A stretch of 64,000 bases of DNA. Origin: JAADFF01 sp013153035 (GTDB taxonomy: Bacteria; Coprothermobacterota; Coprothermobacteria; Coprothermobacterales; JAADFF01). Position 1 is the stretch's first letter; each line of letters opens with the position of its first letter. The position numbers and the translations under genes are program-made. Location: assembly GCA_026184435.1 (NCBI GenBank), contig CP046447.1. One strand, 5' to 3'. Below are positions 44,854 to 52,693 of the stretch, in pieces. The notes below the pieces were generated by a model. That model saw only the letters and a program-made list of their open reading frames with translations. It ran no database searches and was not told the origin of the DNA.

Positions 44854-45813
44854 GTGAATACAGCAACTGTAGTAGGGACTGCTTCTATGGGTGCTAAGTT
44901 TTTAGGTGCCCTAGTGCTGACACTAAAAGTGCTAATATATCTGTTCCTAATGGTCATGATAGGTCTATTCCTAATGGGTATCTACAGGAAATTTACAGCC
45001 CGAGTTCAGTACAGAGTTGGTCCGCCTATATGGCAGCCATATATTGATGTTATAAAGCTCTTGTCTAAAAAAGATGCCGCAACGAAAAATTGGGTCTTTG
45101 ACCTTGGTGTGATAATGGGACTGGGTGGCCCACTGGCACTGCTTCTATTCTTGCCGTTGGACACTATTGTTGGTTTGAACTTCCATACCAAAGGTGACCT
45201 TATACTGATTCTTTATCTTGCCGTTGTCGGTCCTCTGGGCTTTGCACTAGCTGCATCAGTAGGTGCTTCTCCATGGGGTGCCATAGGTGTTGGTCGTGCC
45301 CTGTCTATGATGCTTGGCTATGAGTTGCCATTTATTCTTGGTTTGCTTGCTGTTGTGGCCAAGGATGGTACACTATTGCTTCAGAAAGTTTCTGCAGCCC
45401 AGAGCATGTGGAATCCTACGGGGTGGCATTATTTCCAGTGGCCACTGATACTTGCCGCCATTGGTGCACATATAGCCTTACAGGGTGTTATGTCTGAGAA
45501 GCCATTTGACCAGGCTATTGCACCGCATGAAATAGCTTCTGGTATTATGGTTGAGTTTGGTGGTAAATATCTTGGTATGATGCTCCTCATGAAGGCTGCA
45601 TCTTTGATGGCAGAGCTTGGTTTATTTGCCGTGTTCTTCTTAGGTGGTACAACAGCATGGGATACTATAGTGAAGATATTTGCGCTATTTATCATAGCAA
45701 TATCCTTTGATGCCGTACTTGGTAGATTTCGTCCTGATCAGGCATTTACCGTTCTTTGGAAGTGGCCAACCATCATTGCTTTGCTTGGCCTACTTCTAAC
45801 AGTCTTTGCGTGA
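44854..45813 (+). CDS. mbxM: Mbx subunit M (NuoH-like)
   Basis: A 319-residue NuoH/MbhM-type subunit with eight helices that links the redox arm to the membrane arm. Conserved features are RVQYRVGPPIWQPYIDVIKLL, SPWGAIGVGRALSMMLGYELP and PFDQAIAPHEIASGIMVEF. GTG start after AAGGGGGTG. The expected quinone-site residues of complex I are not all kept, as in other group 4-type relatives. Confidence 0.92.
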   Translation: MNTATVVGTASMGAKFLGALVLTLKVLIYLFLMVMIGLFLMGIYRKFTARVQYRVGPPIWQPYIDVIKLLSKKDAATKNWVFDLGVIMGLGGPLALLLFLPLDTIVGLNFHTKGDLILILYLAVVGPLGFALAASVGASPWGAIGVGRALSMMLGYELPFILGLLAVVAKDGTLLLQKVSAAQSMWNPTGWHYFQWPLILAAIGAHIALQGVMSEKPFDQAIAPHEIASGIMVEFGGKYLGMMLLMKAASLMAELGLFAVFFLGGTTAWDTIVKIFALFIIAISFDAVLGRFRPDQAFTVLWKWPTIIALLGLLLTVFA

Positions 45814-45824
45814 GGTGATGTGAG

Positions 45825-46358
45825 ATGGTAGAGTGGTTGAAACTTGTTGATAAAGCAAGATCACGCAGTATATGGATGCTTATGTATTGTACAGGTTGTG
45901 GTGCTATGGAGCTTCCTCCAGCTATGACCTCAAGGTTTGATATGGAGCGTTTTGGTATCATGCCTATGGCAACACCAAGACAGGCAGATGTTATACTCGT
46001 AACAGGTTATGTGACCAAGAAAACACTGAAGAGAATTATCTATGCCTATGAGCAGATGCCAGCTCCTAAGTGGGTTGTTTCCCATGGTTCTTGTCCTATC
46101 AATGGTGGTGTTTACTGGGATAGTCATGCTACGGTTAATAGGTTAGATCTATTCCTTCCTGTTGATCTGTATGTTGCCGGTTGCATGCCAAGAGCCGAGG
46201 CTAACATGAAGATGTTTACCGAACTAATGGATATGATTGCCAAGGGCGAGGCCCGTGGTTGGGAAGAGTATGTGAAAAACAGAGATTATTATAAGGAGAA
46301 TCAGCGTAAGCTCTTTGGATATGACCTTGTCTTTACAGATGGGAGGTCTGCCCTATGA
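45825..46358 (+). CDS. mbxJ: Mbx subunit J (NuoB-like, proximal 4Fe-4S)
   Basis: A 177-residue NuoB-family subunit that holds the proximal 4Fe-4S cluster next to the large-subunit active site. Cys22 and Cys25 (CTGC), Cys90 (HGSC) and Cys120 (AGCMPR) are all present. The CTGC spacing follows the MBH/Ech type rather than the adjacent Cys-Cys of complex I, and GCMPR replaces GCPPR. GAGGTG precedes the ATG; the stop shares ATGA with mbxK. Confidence 0.93.
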   Translation: MVEWLKLVDKARSRSIWMLMYCTGCGAMELPPAMTSRFDMERFGIMPMATPRQADVILVTGYVTKKTLKRIIYAYEQMPAPKWVVSHGSCPINGGVYWDSHATVNRLDLFLPVDLYVAGCMPRAEANMKMFTELMDMIAKGEARGWEEYVKNRDYYKENQRKLFGYDLVFTDGRSAL

Positions 46359-46945
46359 GAGTGGAAGAGGTTATCAAGGCAATACAAGATAAATTTGGAC
46401 TAGAGGTAGAAAGCCCATATCCTAGAAGACTCAGGGTAAGGATTCCTGCCGAAGGTAAATCGGAAGAAGAGAGAAGGCAGATGCTCAGAGACTTGCTTCA
46501 GTATGCGAAAGAGATAGGGTTTCAGCATATGTCTTTCATTACATGTGTTGACTTTATCAAAGATGGTAGGTTTGAGCTGAACTATGGGCTATGGTCATAT
46601 ACGATACCTACCATGCTTGTGGTAAAGTATGATCTCGACAGGGAAAACCCCAAGCATATAACAGTGGTAGATATTTGGAAACCTGCCAAAACTTGGGAGC
46701 AGGAAGTCCACGAGATGTTTGGTGTTGAATTTGATGGTAATCCCAGGTCTTTTGAGCCTTATGTGCTTGAAGATTGGGATAGCATTCCACCACTGAGAAA
46801 AGATTTTGATCCCGTTCAGTACCTTAAGGAACATCCAATGCAGGGAGCAGGATATGATCCGCTACCTTATGTAAACTTGGTAGAAAAGAATCTTGAGCAG
46901 CCAACAGTAGAGGAGACAGGGGGTGACGAGGGTGCCGATTCGTGA
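46355..46945 (+). CDS. mbxK: Mbx subunit K (NuoC-like)
   Basis: A 196-residue NuoC/MbhK-type subunit with the 30-kDa signature around TWEQEVHEMFGVEFDGN and DSIPPLRKDFDP. It stabilises the electron-input arm and has no cofactor. ATGA overlap with mbxJ and 14-nt overlap with mbxL. Confidence 0.92.
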   Translation: MRVEEVIKAIQDKFGLEVESPYPRRLRVRIPAEGKSEEERRQMLRDLLQYAKEIGFQHMSFITCVDFIKDGRFELNYGLWSYTIPTMLVVKYDLDRENPKHITVVDIWKPAKTWEQEVHEMFGVEFDGNPRSFEPYVLEDWDSIPPLRKDFDPVQYLKEHPMQGAGYDPLPYVNLVEKNLEQPTVEETGGDEGADS

Positions 46946-48065
46946 GCTTGTTGTTACATATGATTTTCCAACAGATTTACACTTGGGTCCGCAGCACCCC
47001 GGTATTCATGGAAACTTTGCCTATATATTAAAAGTCGACGGTGAAAAGATTATCGAAGCAAAGATTGTCCCAGGTTATCTACATCGTGCCTTTGAGAAGC
47101 TTATGGAACGTAGAACATGGATAAATAATATTGCCCTTATACCCCGTGTATGTGTTCCTGAGCCTGATGTTAATGAATATGCCTTTAACGCAGCCATAGA
47201 GCGTATAGCCGGTTGGGAGATTCCACCAAGGGCTAAATATATAAGAACCGTTGTGTTGGAAATGGCTCGTATTTCCGCTTATCTTATGTATCTTGCATCT
47301 ATGGGTGGTGGTGTTGGTGTCTACCCACTAACACAATGGGCATTTGGTGATAGAGATTACATTCTTGATCTCTTTGAAGCACTTACAGGTGCCCGTGTCT
47401 ATCATATCTATATGATTGCAGGTGGTGTTAGAAGAGATATACCGGAAGGTTGGCTTGATAAATTAGAGGAAACATTGAAATATCTTGAGGGTAGGCTAAA
47501 GGAATACGACAAACTTGTTATGAATAGTGCTGTTGTTCAGCGAAGACTTGTTGGTTTGGCACCCATCACCCCTGAGTATGCTATGGAACATGGTGTTACA
47601 GGTCCGAACCTCAGGGCTACAGGTGTACCATATGACCTGAGAAAGCTTGACCCATATGCAGCCTATGATGAGCTTGACTTTGAGGTTGTCACGGAAAAAG
47701 ATGGTGATGCTTGGGCAAGATTCATGGTAAGAAGAAGAGAAATAGACCAGTCTATTGACCTTCTCAGGCAACTTATTGACAAGCTGAGGAAGGACGATAC
47801 ACCACATATTCACCAGCCATATAGCGGTTTGGCATTTAAGGTGCCTCAGGGTGAGGCTTATGTGCATATAGAATCCACCAAGGGTGAGTTTGGTTATTAT
47901 GTGTGGTCTGATGGTGGATTTAATCCATACAGGGTATTTGTTAGAGGACCAACAACCTCTCATGCCGGTGTGCTGATGGAAGATATCGTAGTGGGACAGG
48001 AACTTGCAGACTTTTCTCTAATCGATGGTTCCTTTGATATATGCCCACCGGACTTGGATAAGTGA
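46932..48065 (+). CDS. mbxL: Mbx subunit L (NuoD-like, NiFe site degenerate)
   Basis: A 377-residue NuoD/hydrogenase-large-subunit homologue. Hydrogenases bind nickel through RxCGxC and DPCxxC pairs; here the first region reads RVC74VPEPD and the last SFDIC371PPDLDK, so one Cys remains at each site and the second is Glu or Asp. A NiFe centre is therefore not expected, matching the Pyrococcus Mbx (sulfane-sulfur reductase) clade. LGPQHPGIHG and the PFSGLAFKV-like segment are typical of NuoD. GTG 46932 is 5-6 nt after AGGGGGTGA; GTG 46923 lies within it. Confidence 0.92.
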   Translation: MPIRELVVTYDFPTDLHLGPQHPGIHGNFAYILKVDGEKIIEAKIVPGYLHRAFEKLMERRTWINNIALIPRVCVPEPDVNEYAFNAAIERIAGWEIPPRAKYIRTVVLEMARISAYLMYLASMGGGVGVYPLTQWAFGDRDYILDLFEALTGARVYHIYMIAGGVRRDIPEGWLDKLEETLKYLEGRLKEYDKLVMNSAVVQRRLVGLAPITPEYAMEHGVTGPNLRATGVPYDLRKLDPYAAYDELDFEVVTEKDGDAWARFMVRRREIDQSIDLLRQLIDKLRKDDTPHIHQPYSGLAFKVPQGEAYVHIESTKGEFGYYVWSDGGFNPYRVFVRGPTTSHAGVLMEDIVVGQELADFSLIDGSFDICPPDLDK

Positions 48066-48076
48066 GGTGATGAAGG

Positions 48077-48607
48077 GTGATAGGATATTTAGCACCACTA
48101 AGAGCTCTAAAGTTTCTGTTTATAAAACCACATACCGTAAGGGTGCCAGATAAAGTATGGCCCCGTTGGCCAGACTTTGCCGACCCAAGAGAGGGTAAAT
48201 CTGTTTATCGTGGTACCCATGATAACGACTGGACAAAGTGTATTGGCTGTGGTAACTGCTCCCGTATTTGTCCTGCCATGGCCATTGAAATGAAGGAAGT
48301 TCCTAAAGAGGTCCTCGATGAGATAGGTGCCAAAGGTGTCAATAAGCGTCCACAGATTGACTATGGTAGATGTACATTCTGTGCCCTGTGTGTAGATGTG
48401 TGCCCCAGTGGTTCTCTGACAATGACAGATAACTATACATGGGTTACTACCGATGCCAGAGATCATAGGTACTTTTTCCCAGGCGCTGAGAAGTGGAAAT
48501 ATGCATCTGGTGATGTTCACACGTGGCATAAAAATCCACAGTCTGACCTACTCAGACCTAAACCATGGGTGAAGAAACCACCTCAGCCTGCCGGTGAAGG
48601 TAAATAA
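48077..48607 (+). CDS. mbxN: Mbx subunit N (NuoI-like, two 4Fe-4S)
   Basis: A 176-residue ferredoxin-like subunit with two CxxCxxCxxxCP motifs (CIGCGNCSRICP and CTFCALCVDVCP), each for one 4Fe-4S cluster. It is the entry point for electrons from reduced ferredoxin. Last gene of the operon, followed by a strong terminator. Start is GTG 48077, 6 nt after GTGAGGTGA. Confidence 0.94.
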   Translation: MIGYLAPLRALKFLFIKPHTVRVPDKVWPRWPDFADPREGKSVYRGTHDNDWTKCIGCGNCSRICPAMAIEMKEVPKEVLDEIGAKGVNKRPQIDYGRCTFCALCVDVCPSGSLTMTDNYTWVTTDARDHRYFFPGAEKWKYASGDVHTWHKNPQSDLLRPKPWVKKPPQPAGEGK

Positions 48608-48628
48608 TCAAATATGATGTAAAGCGGT

Positions 48629-48657
48629 AGAGGGGCCATATAGGCCCCTCTTTTTTA
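48629..48657 (+). terminator. Terminator of the mbx operon
   Basis: A 9-bp stem (AGAGGGGCC with GGCCCCTCT) with ATATA loop and a tail of seven T residues. Confidence 0.93.
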
Positions 48658-48697
48658 TTGATAATGTTAGTATAGAGATAGGAAGGAGATGATTATT

Positions 48698-49216
48698 ATG
48701 AAAAAGTTGCTTTCTATACTTACCCTGCTTTCTGTTCTTATACTATTTTCTGCATGTTCTGTAAGCGTTGGATATTCTTCCAATCTTGATGCACTAAAAA
48801 AGTGGACGGATAAGTATATTTCTACCTACTATGACCTCTTTAAACAATATGAGGGCAAGACTAATGCCGACCTTATGAAAGATGAAGCCGGTTATAAGGC
48901 CATGGTGGAAACTCAAAAGAAACTGGCCTCAGAGTCTTATCCGTATGATTCTTCTAAGAAAATGGCCGATGTGGCATATGTAAAATCACATGTTAGTGGT
49001 GATACTGCATATTTCTTTGTGTATACCCCCATTCCCGATGATGATAAGGATATAGCTGAGACAATGGCAGAGATTAAGGGAGACCATTATTATGTCATAG
49101 GAGTTGTCGTTATAAAAGCTGGCTCTGATATACAGAATACCCCAGATGACAAACTTGTTATTAAGAGCGTAGAGAAAAAGGTGTATGTGTCATCTAAACT
49201 ACCCGTAGAGGATTAA
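48698..49216 (+). CDS. Putative lipoprotein, unknown
   Basis: A 172-residue exported protein with a lipoprotein signal peptide: MKKLLSILTLLSVLILFSAC, where the Cys would be lipidated (lipobox LFSAC, slightly atypical). The mature part is charged with alternating helices and strands; no family recognised. ATG 48698 is 9 nt after GGAAGGAG; ATG 48689 lies on the ribosome site. It follows the mbx terminator and is probably monocistronic. Confidence 0.75.
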   Translation: MKKLLSILTLLSVLILFSACSVSVGYSSNLDALKKWTDKYISTYYDLFKQYEGKTNADLMKDEAGYKAMVETQKKLASESYPYDSSKKMADVAYVKSHVSGDTAYFFVYTPIPDDDKDIAETMAEIKGDHYYVIGVVVIKAGSDIQNTPDDKLVIKSVEKKVYVSSKLPVED

Positions 49217-49277
49217 TTTTAGAAAAAACTATATTTCTTGCTCCTTTTGGGATGTCATTAGCATGAATTGACGTTAA

Positions 49278-49874
49278 CTATAATTGGGTTGTTTTTATAA
49301 AGTTGAGGGTATAGTTTTTACCCTTACCATATTGCTCTATAACTCTGAATCCATGTTTTTCAGCAAGTTTTTTTACTCTTGGCATAGGCAAGAAATCGGG
49401 ATCTCCCGGTTGTTCGGTAATGGACAGTATACCATGAGGTTTCAATACCCTATGTATTTCAGAAATACACAAAGAAGGTTTGGGTATTTCTCCCAATACC
49501 GCCACTAAAAACACTACATCGAATGTGCTATCGTTGTAGGGTAAATTGGTGGCATCTCCTTGCGTAAAGGTAACATTGGTTAGCCCTAATTTGACTATTT
49601 TTCTTTTAGCCTTTTCAAGCATTTCTTTCTGTATATCTAGTAAGTCTAAGTGTCCTTGACTGAGTCTTTTGGCAACCTCAACACTGAAATAACCAGGTCC
49701 AGGACCTATTTCCAGTACATGGTAATCTTTCTTAAGATGAAGTCTGTTAGCTAGTTGCTTTGGAGAAAGAATAAGTTTTCGAAATGGCAATTCTAAGAAA
49801 AAAGATGTGTAGTGTGGAAAAACTCCCTTGCCGAAGAAGTCTTTTATAATATTTCCCCAACTTCTAAAGAGCAT
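49278..49874 (-). CDS. SAM-dependent methyltransferase, UbiE-like
   Basis: A 198-residue class I methyltransferase with VLEIGPGPGYFSVEVAKRL (motif I), GDATNLPYNDSTFDVVFL and LKPHGILSITEQPGDPDFLP. The N-terminal 30 residues (FFGKGVFPHYTSFFLELPFR) are shared by a clostridial-type group. Substrate unknown. A weak ribosome site precedes the ATG. It ends 61 nt from the lipoprotein gene on the other strand. Confidence 0.85.
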   Translation of the reverse strand: MLFRSWGNIIKDFFGKGVFPHYTSFFLELPFRKLILSPKQLANRLHLKKDYHVLEIGPGPGYFSVEVAKRLSQGHLDLLDIQKEMLEKAKRKIVKLGLTNVTFTQGDATNLPYNDSTFDVVFLVAVLGEIPKPSLCISEIHRVLKPHGILSITEQPGDPDFLPMPRVKKLAEKHGFRVIEQYGKGKNYTLNFIKTTQL

Positions 49875-50028
49875 TTTATTACCCCCTGCTGTTAGTGTTT
49901 GTTAATAGTATAGCTATGGATGAATAAATAGTTCTCTGTATGTCTGAACTTTATATGCGCTTGGTGTTATGAGGCAACATAATAGGCTAATGGCAGGAGG
50001 TGGCATTAATCTATATAATAGTATCCTT

Positions 50029-50324
50029 TCTCTATTCCCCTATGGGTAGGCTAAAAACAAATAACATAAGGAGGTGTATGCCATATGGCAACTTAGTTTC
50101 CACCCCCTATGGGTAGGCTAAAAACCGGGTAAACCTGCCCGTATGCCTACCATACACAAGCGTTTCCACCCCCTATGGGTAGGCTAAAAACTCACTCAAA
50201 GGGCGGTGGATATACCCGCTAAACCGAGTTTCCACCCCCTATGGGTAGGCTAAAAACGAGCATACTGCGCAGAGAGTCAATGGCTGTTTCTTCGGTTTCC
50301 ACCCCCTATGGGTAGGCTAAAAAC
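50029..50324 (-). CRISPR. Small orphan CRISPR array, five repeats, four spacers
   Basis: Repeats of 30 bp begin GTTTCCACCCCC and end GGCTAAAAAC (plus strand) at 50096-50125, 50162-50191, 50228-50257 and 50295-50324. A fifth at 50029-50058 has its outer 8 bases degenerate. Spacers are 37, 36, 36 and 37 bp. Read on the minus strand, the repeat starts GTTTTTAGCC and ends GGTGGAAAC, as in type I-B-like repeats, and the degenerate copy is then leader-distal. Transcription should therefore run leftward from the AT-rich region after 50324. No cas genes lie in the window. Confidence 0.95.
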
Positions 50325-50590
50325 CGTAAAATTAGGCTCTGTAACTTATTTTATCATTTTTATTTTTTCACGAGGTGGGGTATATGCACGTTGACATACG
50401 AAATAATTTATACTGTAATGTTTCCTATCTAATATTCGAGGTGTACTTAACCCATTTTAAATAATGTAGAAAGTCGGAGACGATAGATAAAAGTGTATTA
50501 TCGGCTATTGTTAACGATATAGTTTCGATATAACAAAAGTTAGTTATAATAAATGCGTCAATGTTTTAGTCTTAAATTGGAGGTGATTGT
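50325..50590. other. AT-rich putative CRISPR leader and promoter region
   Basis: A 266-bp non-coding stretch. The part next to the last repeat (50325-50375) is very AT-rich, as expected of a leader. No convincing minus-strand promoter was found. A plus-strand promoter (50391-50419) and a TATAAT at 50545-50550 serve the next gene. Confidence 0.5.
50391..50419 (+). promoter_or_regulatory. Promoter, plus strand
   Basis: TTGACA (50391-50396), 17 nt, TGTAAT (50414-50419), directed away from the CRISPR array toward the small membrane gene. Confidence 0.55.
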
Positions 50591-50591
50591 G

Positions 50592-50834
50592 TTGGTAGCC
50601 GCTACAATAGCAATATCTATGGTGTGTTTCATCGTTGTTGCTTATCTACTTTATAAAAATGGAAAAGCCAACAGAATCGATGCGATTTTACCGTTTATCT
50701 TGGTATTGCCGGGAGTGTATTTGCATCCTGAACTTTCCATTTATATAGCCATTATGGTCGTTTTTTATACTGTTCTTATTGTTCTTGTTTTTACTGTTTA
50801 TAAAGATGCTCAAAAAGGTTTCTTGGATAAGTGA
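50592..50834 (+). CDS. Small membrane protein, unknown
   Basis: An 80-residue protein with two to three hydrophobic helices (about 2-24, 32-50, 52-70) and a charged C-terminus (YKDAQKGFLDK). No family recognised. TTG 50592 is 6 nt after GGAGGTG; the ATG at 50553 would place the ribosome site inside the gene. Confidence 0.6.
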   Translation: MVAATIAISMVCFIVVAYLLYKNGKANRIDAILPFILVLPGVYLHPELSIYIAIMVVFYTVLIVLVFTVYKDAQKGFLDK

Positions 50835-50954
50835 AGGTTTCTAAATATATCTATTTAATAGATAACTTTCTGTTTGTCTGTTATATGTTTCATTTATAAA
50901 CATTGTTAATATTGTATACTTAAATTAGTAAATATTTCGAAAGGGGGAATTTTT

Positions 50955-51284
50955 ATGGCGGATGTTGTGCAGACGCAAGAGTTTCCATGCAAAAAATCCA
51001 GATTTGTTGTTTTTCTTTTATGGTTTTTCTTTGGTGGCTTTGGTGGACATGATTTTTATGTTGGTAGAACCTGGGCAGGTGTTCTTAAGATTATTTTGGC
51101 AATTATTGGTATTATTACCAGTGGTATCTTAATTGGTTTTATTTTTATAGCTATTGATATTATTTGGGTTCTGATTGATTTATTTGTAGTTGTTTTGGCC
51201 GGAGACTTATGTAAGTGGCAAAAGGAGAAACAAACGGTTATTGTGGTTCAGCAAAACCAGAATGATAGTTCTAACAGTCAGTAA
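50955..51284 (+). CDS. TM2-domain membrane protein
   Basis: A 109-residue protein with a TM2 domain: FFGGFGGHDFYVGRTWAGVLKI is the conserved G-x-x-G-x-H-x-F-Y-x-G-R loop between two helices. A third helix and a Gln/Asn-rich tail follow. TM2 proteins are widespread with poorly known roles. AAGGGGG precedes the ATG. A sequence resembling the 2227-2245 palindrome (15 of 19 positions) lies at 50894-50912. Confidence 0.85.
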   Translation: MADVVQTQEFPCKKSRFVVFLLWFFFGGFGGHDFYVGRTWAGVLKIILAIIGIITSGILIGFIFIAIDIIWVLIDLFVVVLAGDLCKWQKEKQTVIVVQQNQNDSSNSQ

Positions 51285-51312
51285 CTAACTTAATAAGTAT
51301 TGGGGAAAAAGG

Positions 51313-51345
51313 CAAAGAGGGCTATGTTAGCCCTCTTTGTTTTTA
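51313..51345. terminator. Bidirectional terminator
   Basis: A 12-bp perfect stem (CAAAGAGGGCTA with TAGCCCTCTTTG) followed by GTTTTT, between the TM2 gene and the convergent THEP1 gene, whose stop codon lies in the loop. Confidence 0.88.
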
Positions 51346-51824
51346 GTTTCTAATACCTTTTTAGATGAGATATTTTCCCTATCCAAGTTAAATAGTTTGT
51401 CTGCAGAGTGCCTTATATCCTTAATCAATGGATGAACATCTTTGATAGGAATGGTGACAATTATGTCTTTATGTTCTTGCCACAGCTTTTCTACTACTTT
51501 TGCAAACTCTATATTCAACAGTTCCATCTTGCCTATTTCATCTATAACTACTGTGGTATTTGGGGAGACATTGAGTAGTTTTTCTATTACAGGTTTGAGG
51601 TTCTCAGGAAATACGACGTACTTACCTACTTTAAAAGGGGAGTGGCTACCTACTCGTGCTAGAGGTAGCCTTTCTCCCCATGTTGTTACGATGTCAAAGC
51701 CATATCGTCTGCCTGCCCGTCTAATTTCCTCTGTGTAAAAGCCTACGGCATCTATGTGCTTGAGTATTCCTTTTACCAGTGTCGTTTTTCCGCTTCTGGG
51801 TGATCCTGTTATGGCTATTTTCAA
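51327..51824 (-). CDS. THEP1-type nucleoside-triphosphatase
   Basis: A 165-residue P-loop NTPase of the THEP1 family, first described in thermophiles, hydrolysing NTPs. Walker A is GSPRSGKTTL (7-16), Walker B VVIDEIGKMEL (about 92-102), and FYTEEIRRAGRRYGFDIV is a family signature. It starts in the stop codon of hflC (ATGA), so it is the third gene of the hflK-hflC operon. Confidence 0.9.
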   Translation of the reverse strand: MKIAITGSPRSGKTTLVKGILKHIDAVGFYTEEIRRAGRRYGFDIVTTWGERLPLARVGSHSPFKVGKYVVFPENLKPVIEKLLNVSPNTTVVIDEIGKMELLNIEFAKVVEKLWQEHKDIIVTIPIKDVHPLIKDIRHSADKLFNLDRENISSKKVLETKNKEG

Positions 51825-52693
51825 GGTTTAATCCCTCCAAAATTTACGAGGTATCGGAAAAGATCACTATCAGGAGATATGACGATAATGGTATCTTTTA
51901 GGTATGTACTATAAAAGTCCATGGTCTGTAGGAATGTATAAAATACTGGATCAAGTTTGGCAACTTCTGAGATGATGCGTTGTGCTTCGGCATCTCCTTC
52001 GCCTTTCAATATTTCTGCTTTCTTATAGGCATCTGCCAGTATCTCTTTGGCTGTTCTGTCTGCTTCTGAGCGAATGCGTATTGCCTCACTTTGACCTTCT
52101 GCCCTGAGTTTAGCAGCCTCTCTCTGCCTTTCGGCTATCATAGATTGGTATATAGCTTTTTCATTTTCTGCTGGTATGAAGACTCTTTTAAACCTTATGA
52201 CCTCTACACTCACGCCATATCCCTTCGTGGTGAGACGGGCGTTATCTATAATCTCTTTTTGAATGACATCTCTCTTTCTGTAAAGGATATCGTCATAGTT
52301 GTTTTTCCCTATAACGACCCTAACGGCAGAGTATATGGCATCGTCAAGTCTTTCTTGAACACCGGGTATAGTTCTTACCCTCTGGTAAAAGGTTAGAGGG
52401 TCGGTGATACGAAACAGGGCTATAGTATCTATGACAATATTTTTCTTGTCTTGGGTGACTACAGTAACAGGTTCGGCATCGTATTCAAGAAGTTTCTTTG
52501 TATATATATGTACTGTGTCCATGAAAGGAACGCGAACATACAGACCCGGAGACTGTATGACCTTGATAACTTTTCCAAATCTCAAAACGACAGCTTGTTG
52601 GTCTGTACGGACAATAAAGAGAGCTGATGTGCTGATAAGTAGTATGACGATAACAATAATGATACCTATGGCTTTCCAGATTTTCCCTTTCAT
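51821..52693 (-). CDS. hflC: HflC-like SPFH membrane protein
   Basis: A 290-residue SPFH/band-7 protein: N-terminal helix (about 6-27), RTDQQAVVLRFGKVIKV opening the SPFH domain, and an Ala/Glu/Arg-rich coiled coil (about 185-245, with RAEGQSEAIRIRSEADRTA). HflC with HflK forms a large membrane cage that regulates FtsH. Overlaps hflK by 4 nt. AAAGG-type ribosome site within the hflK end. Confidence 0.92.
   Translation of the reverse strand: MKGKIWKAIGIIIVIVILLISTSALFIVRTDQQAVVLRFGKVIKVIQSPGLYVRVPFMDTVHIYTKKLLEYDAEPVTVVTQDKKNIVIDTIALFRITDPLTFYQRVRTIPGVQERLDDAIYSAVRVVIGKNNYDDILYRKRDVIQKEIIDNARLTTKGYGVSVEVIRFKRVFIPAENEKAIYQSMIAERQREAAKLRAEGQSEAIRIRSEADRTAKEILADAYKKAEILKGEGDAEAQRIISEVAKLDPVFYTFLQTMDFYSTYLKDTIIVISPDSDLFRYLVNFGGIKP

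Noticed and set aside
47496..47963. 155-codon minus-strand frame inside mbxL
   Set aside because: Shadow of a strongly conserved gene on the other strand; no ribosome site or family match.
38922..48607. NiFe-hydrogenase (MBH/Ech) interpretation of the large operon
   Set aside because: The large subunit has one Cys rather than two at each nickel-binding motif, and the H/H' pair and gene order follow Mbx.
49875..50600. cas genes near the CRISPR array
   Set aside because: Both flanks were read; only a methyltransferase and small membrane proteins occur.
50848..50864. AT-rich palindrome TATCTATTTAATAGATA after the 50592 gene
   Set aside because: Perfect but made almost only of A and T, with no T tract or promoter relation; may be chance.
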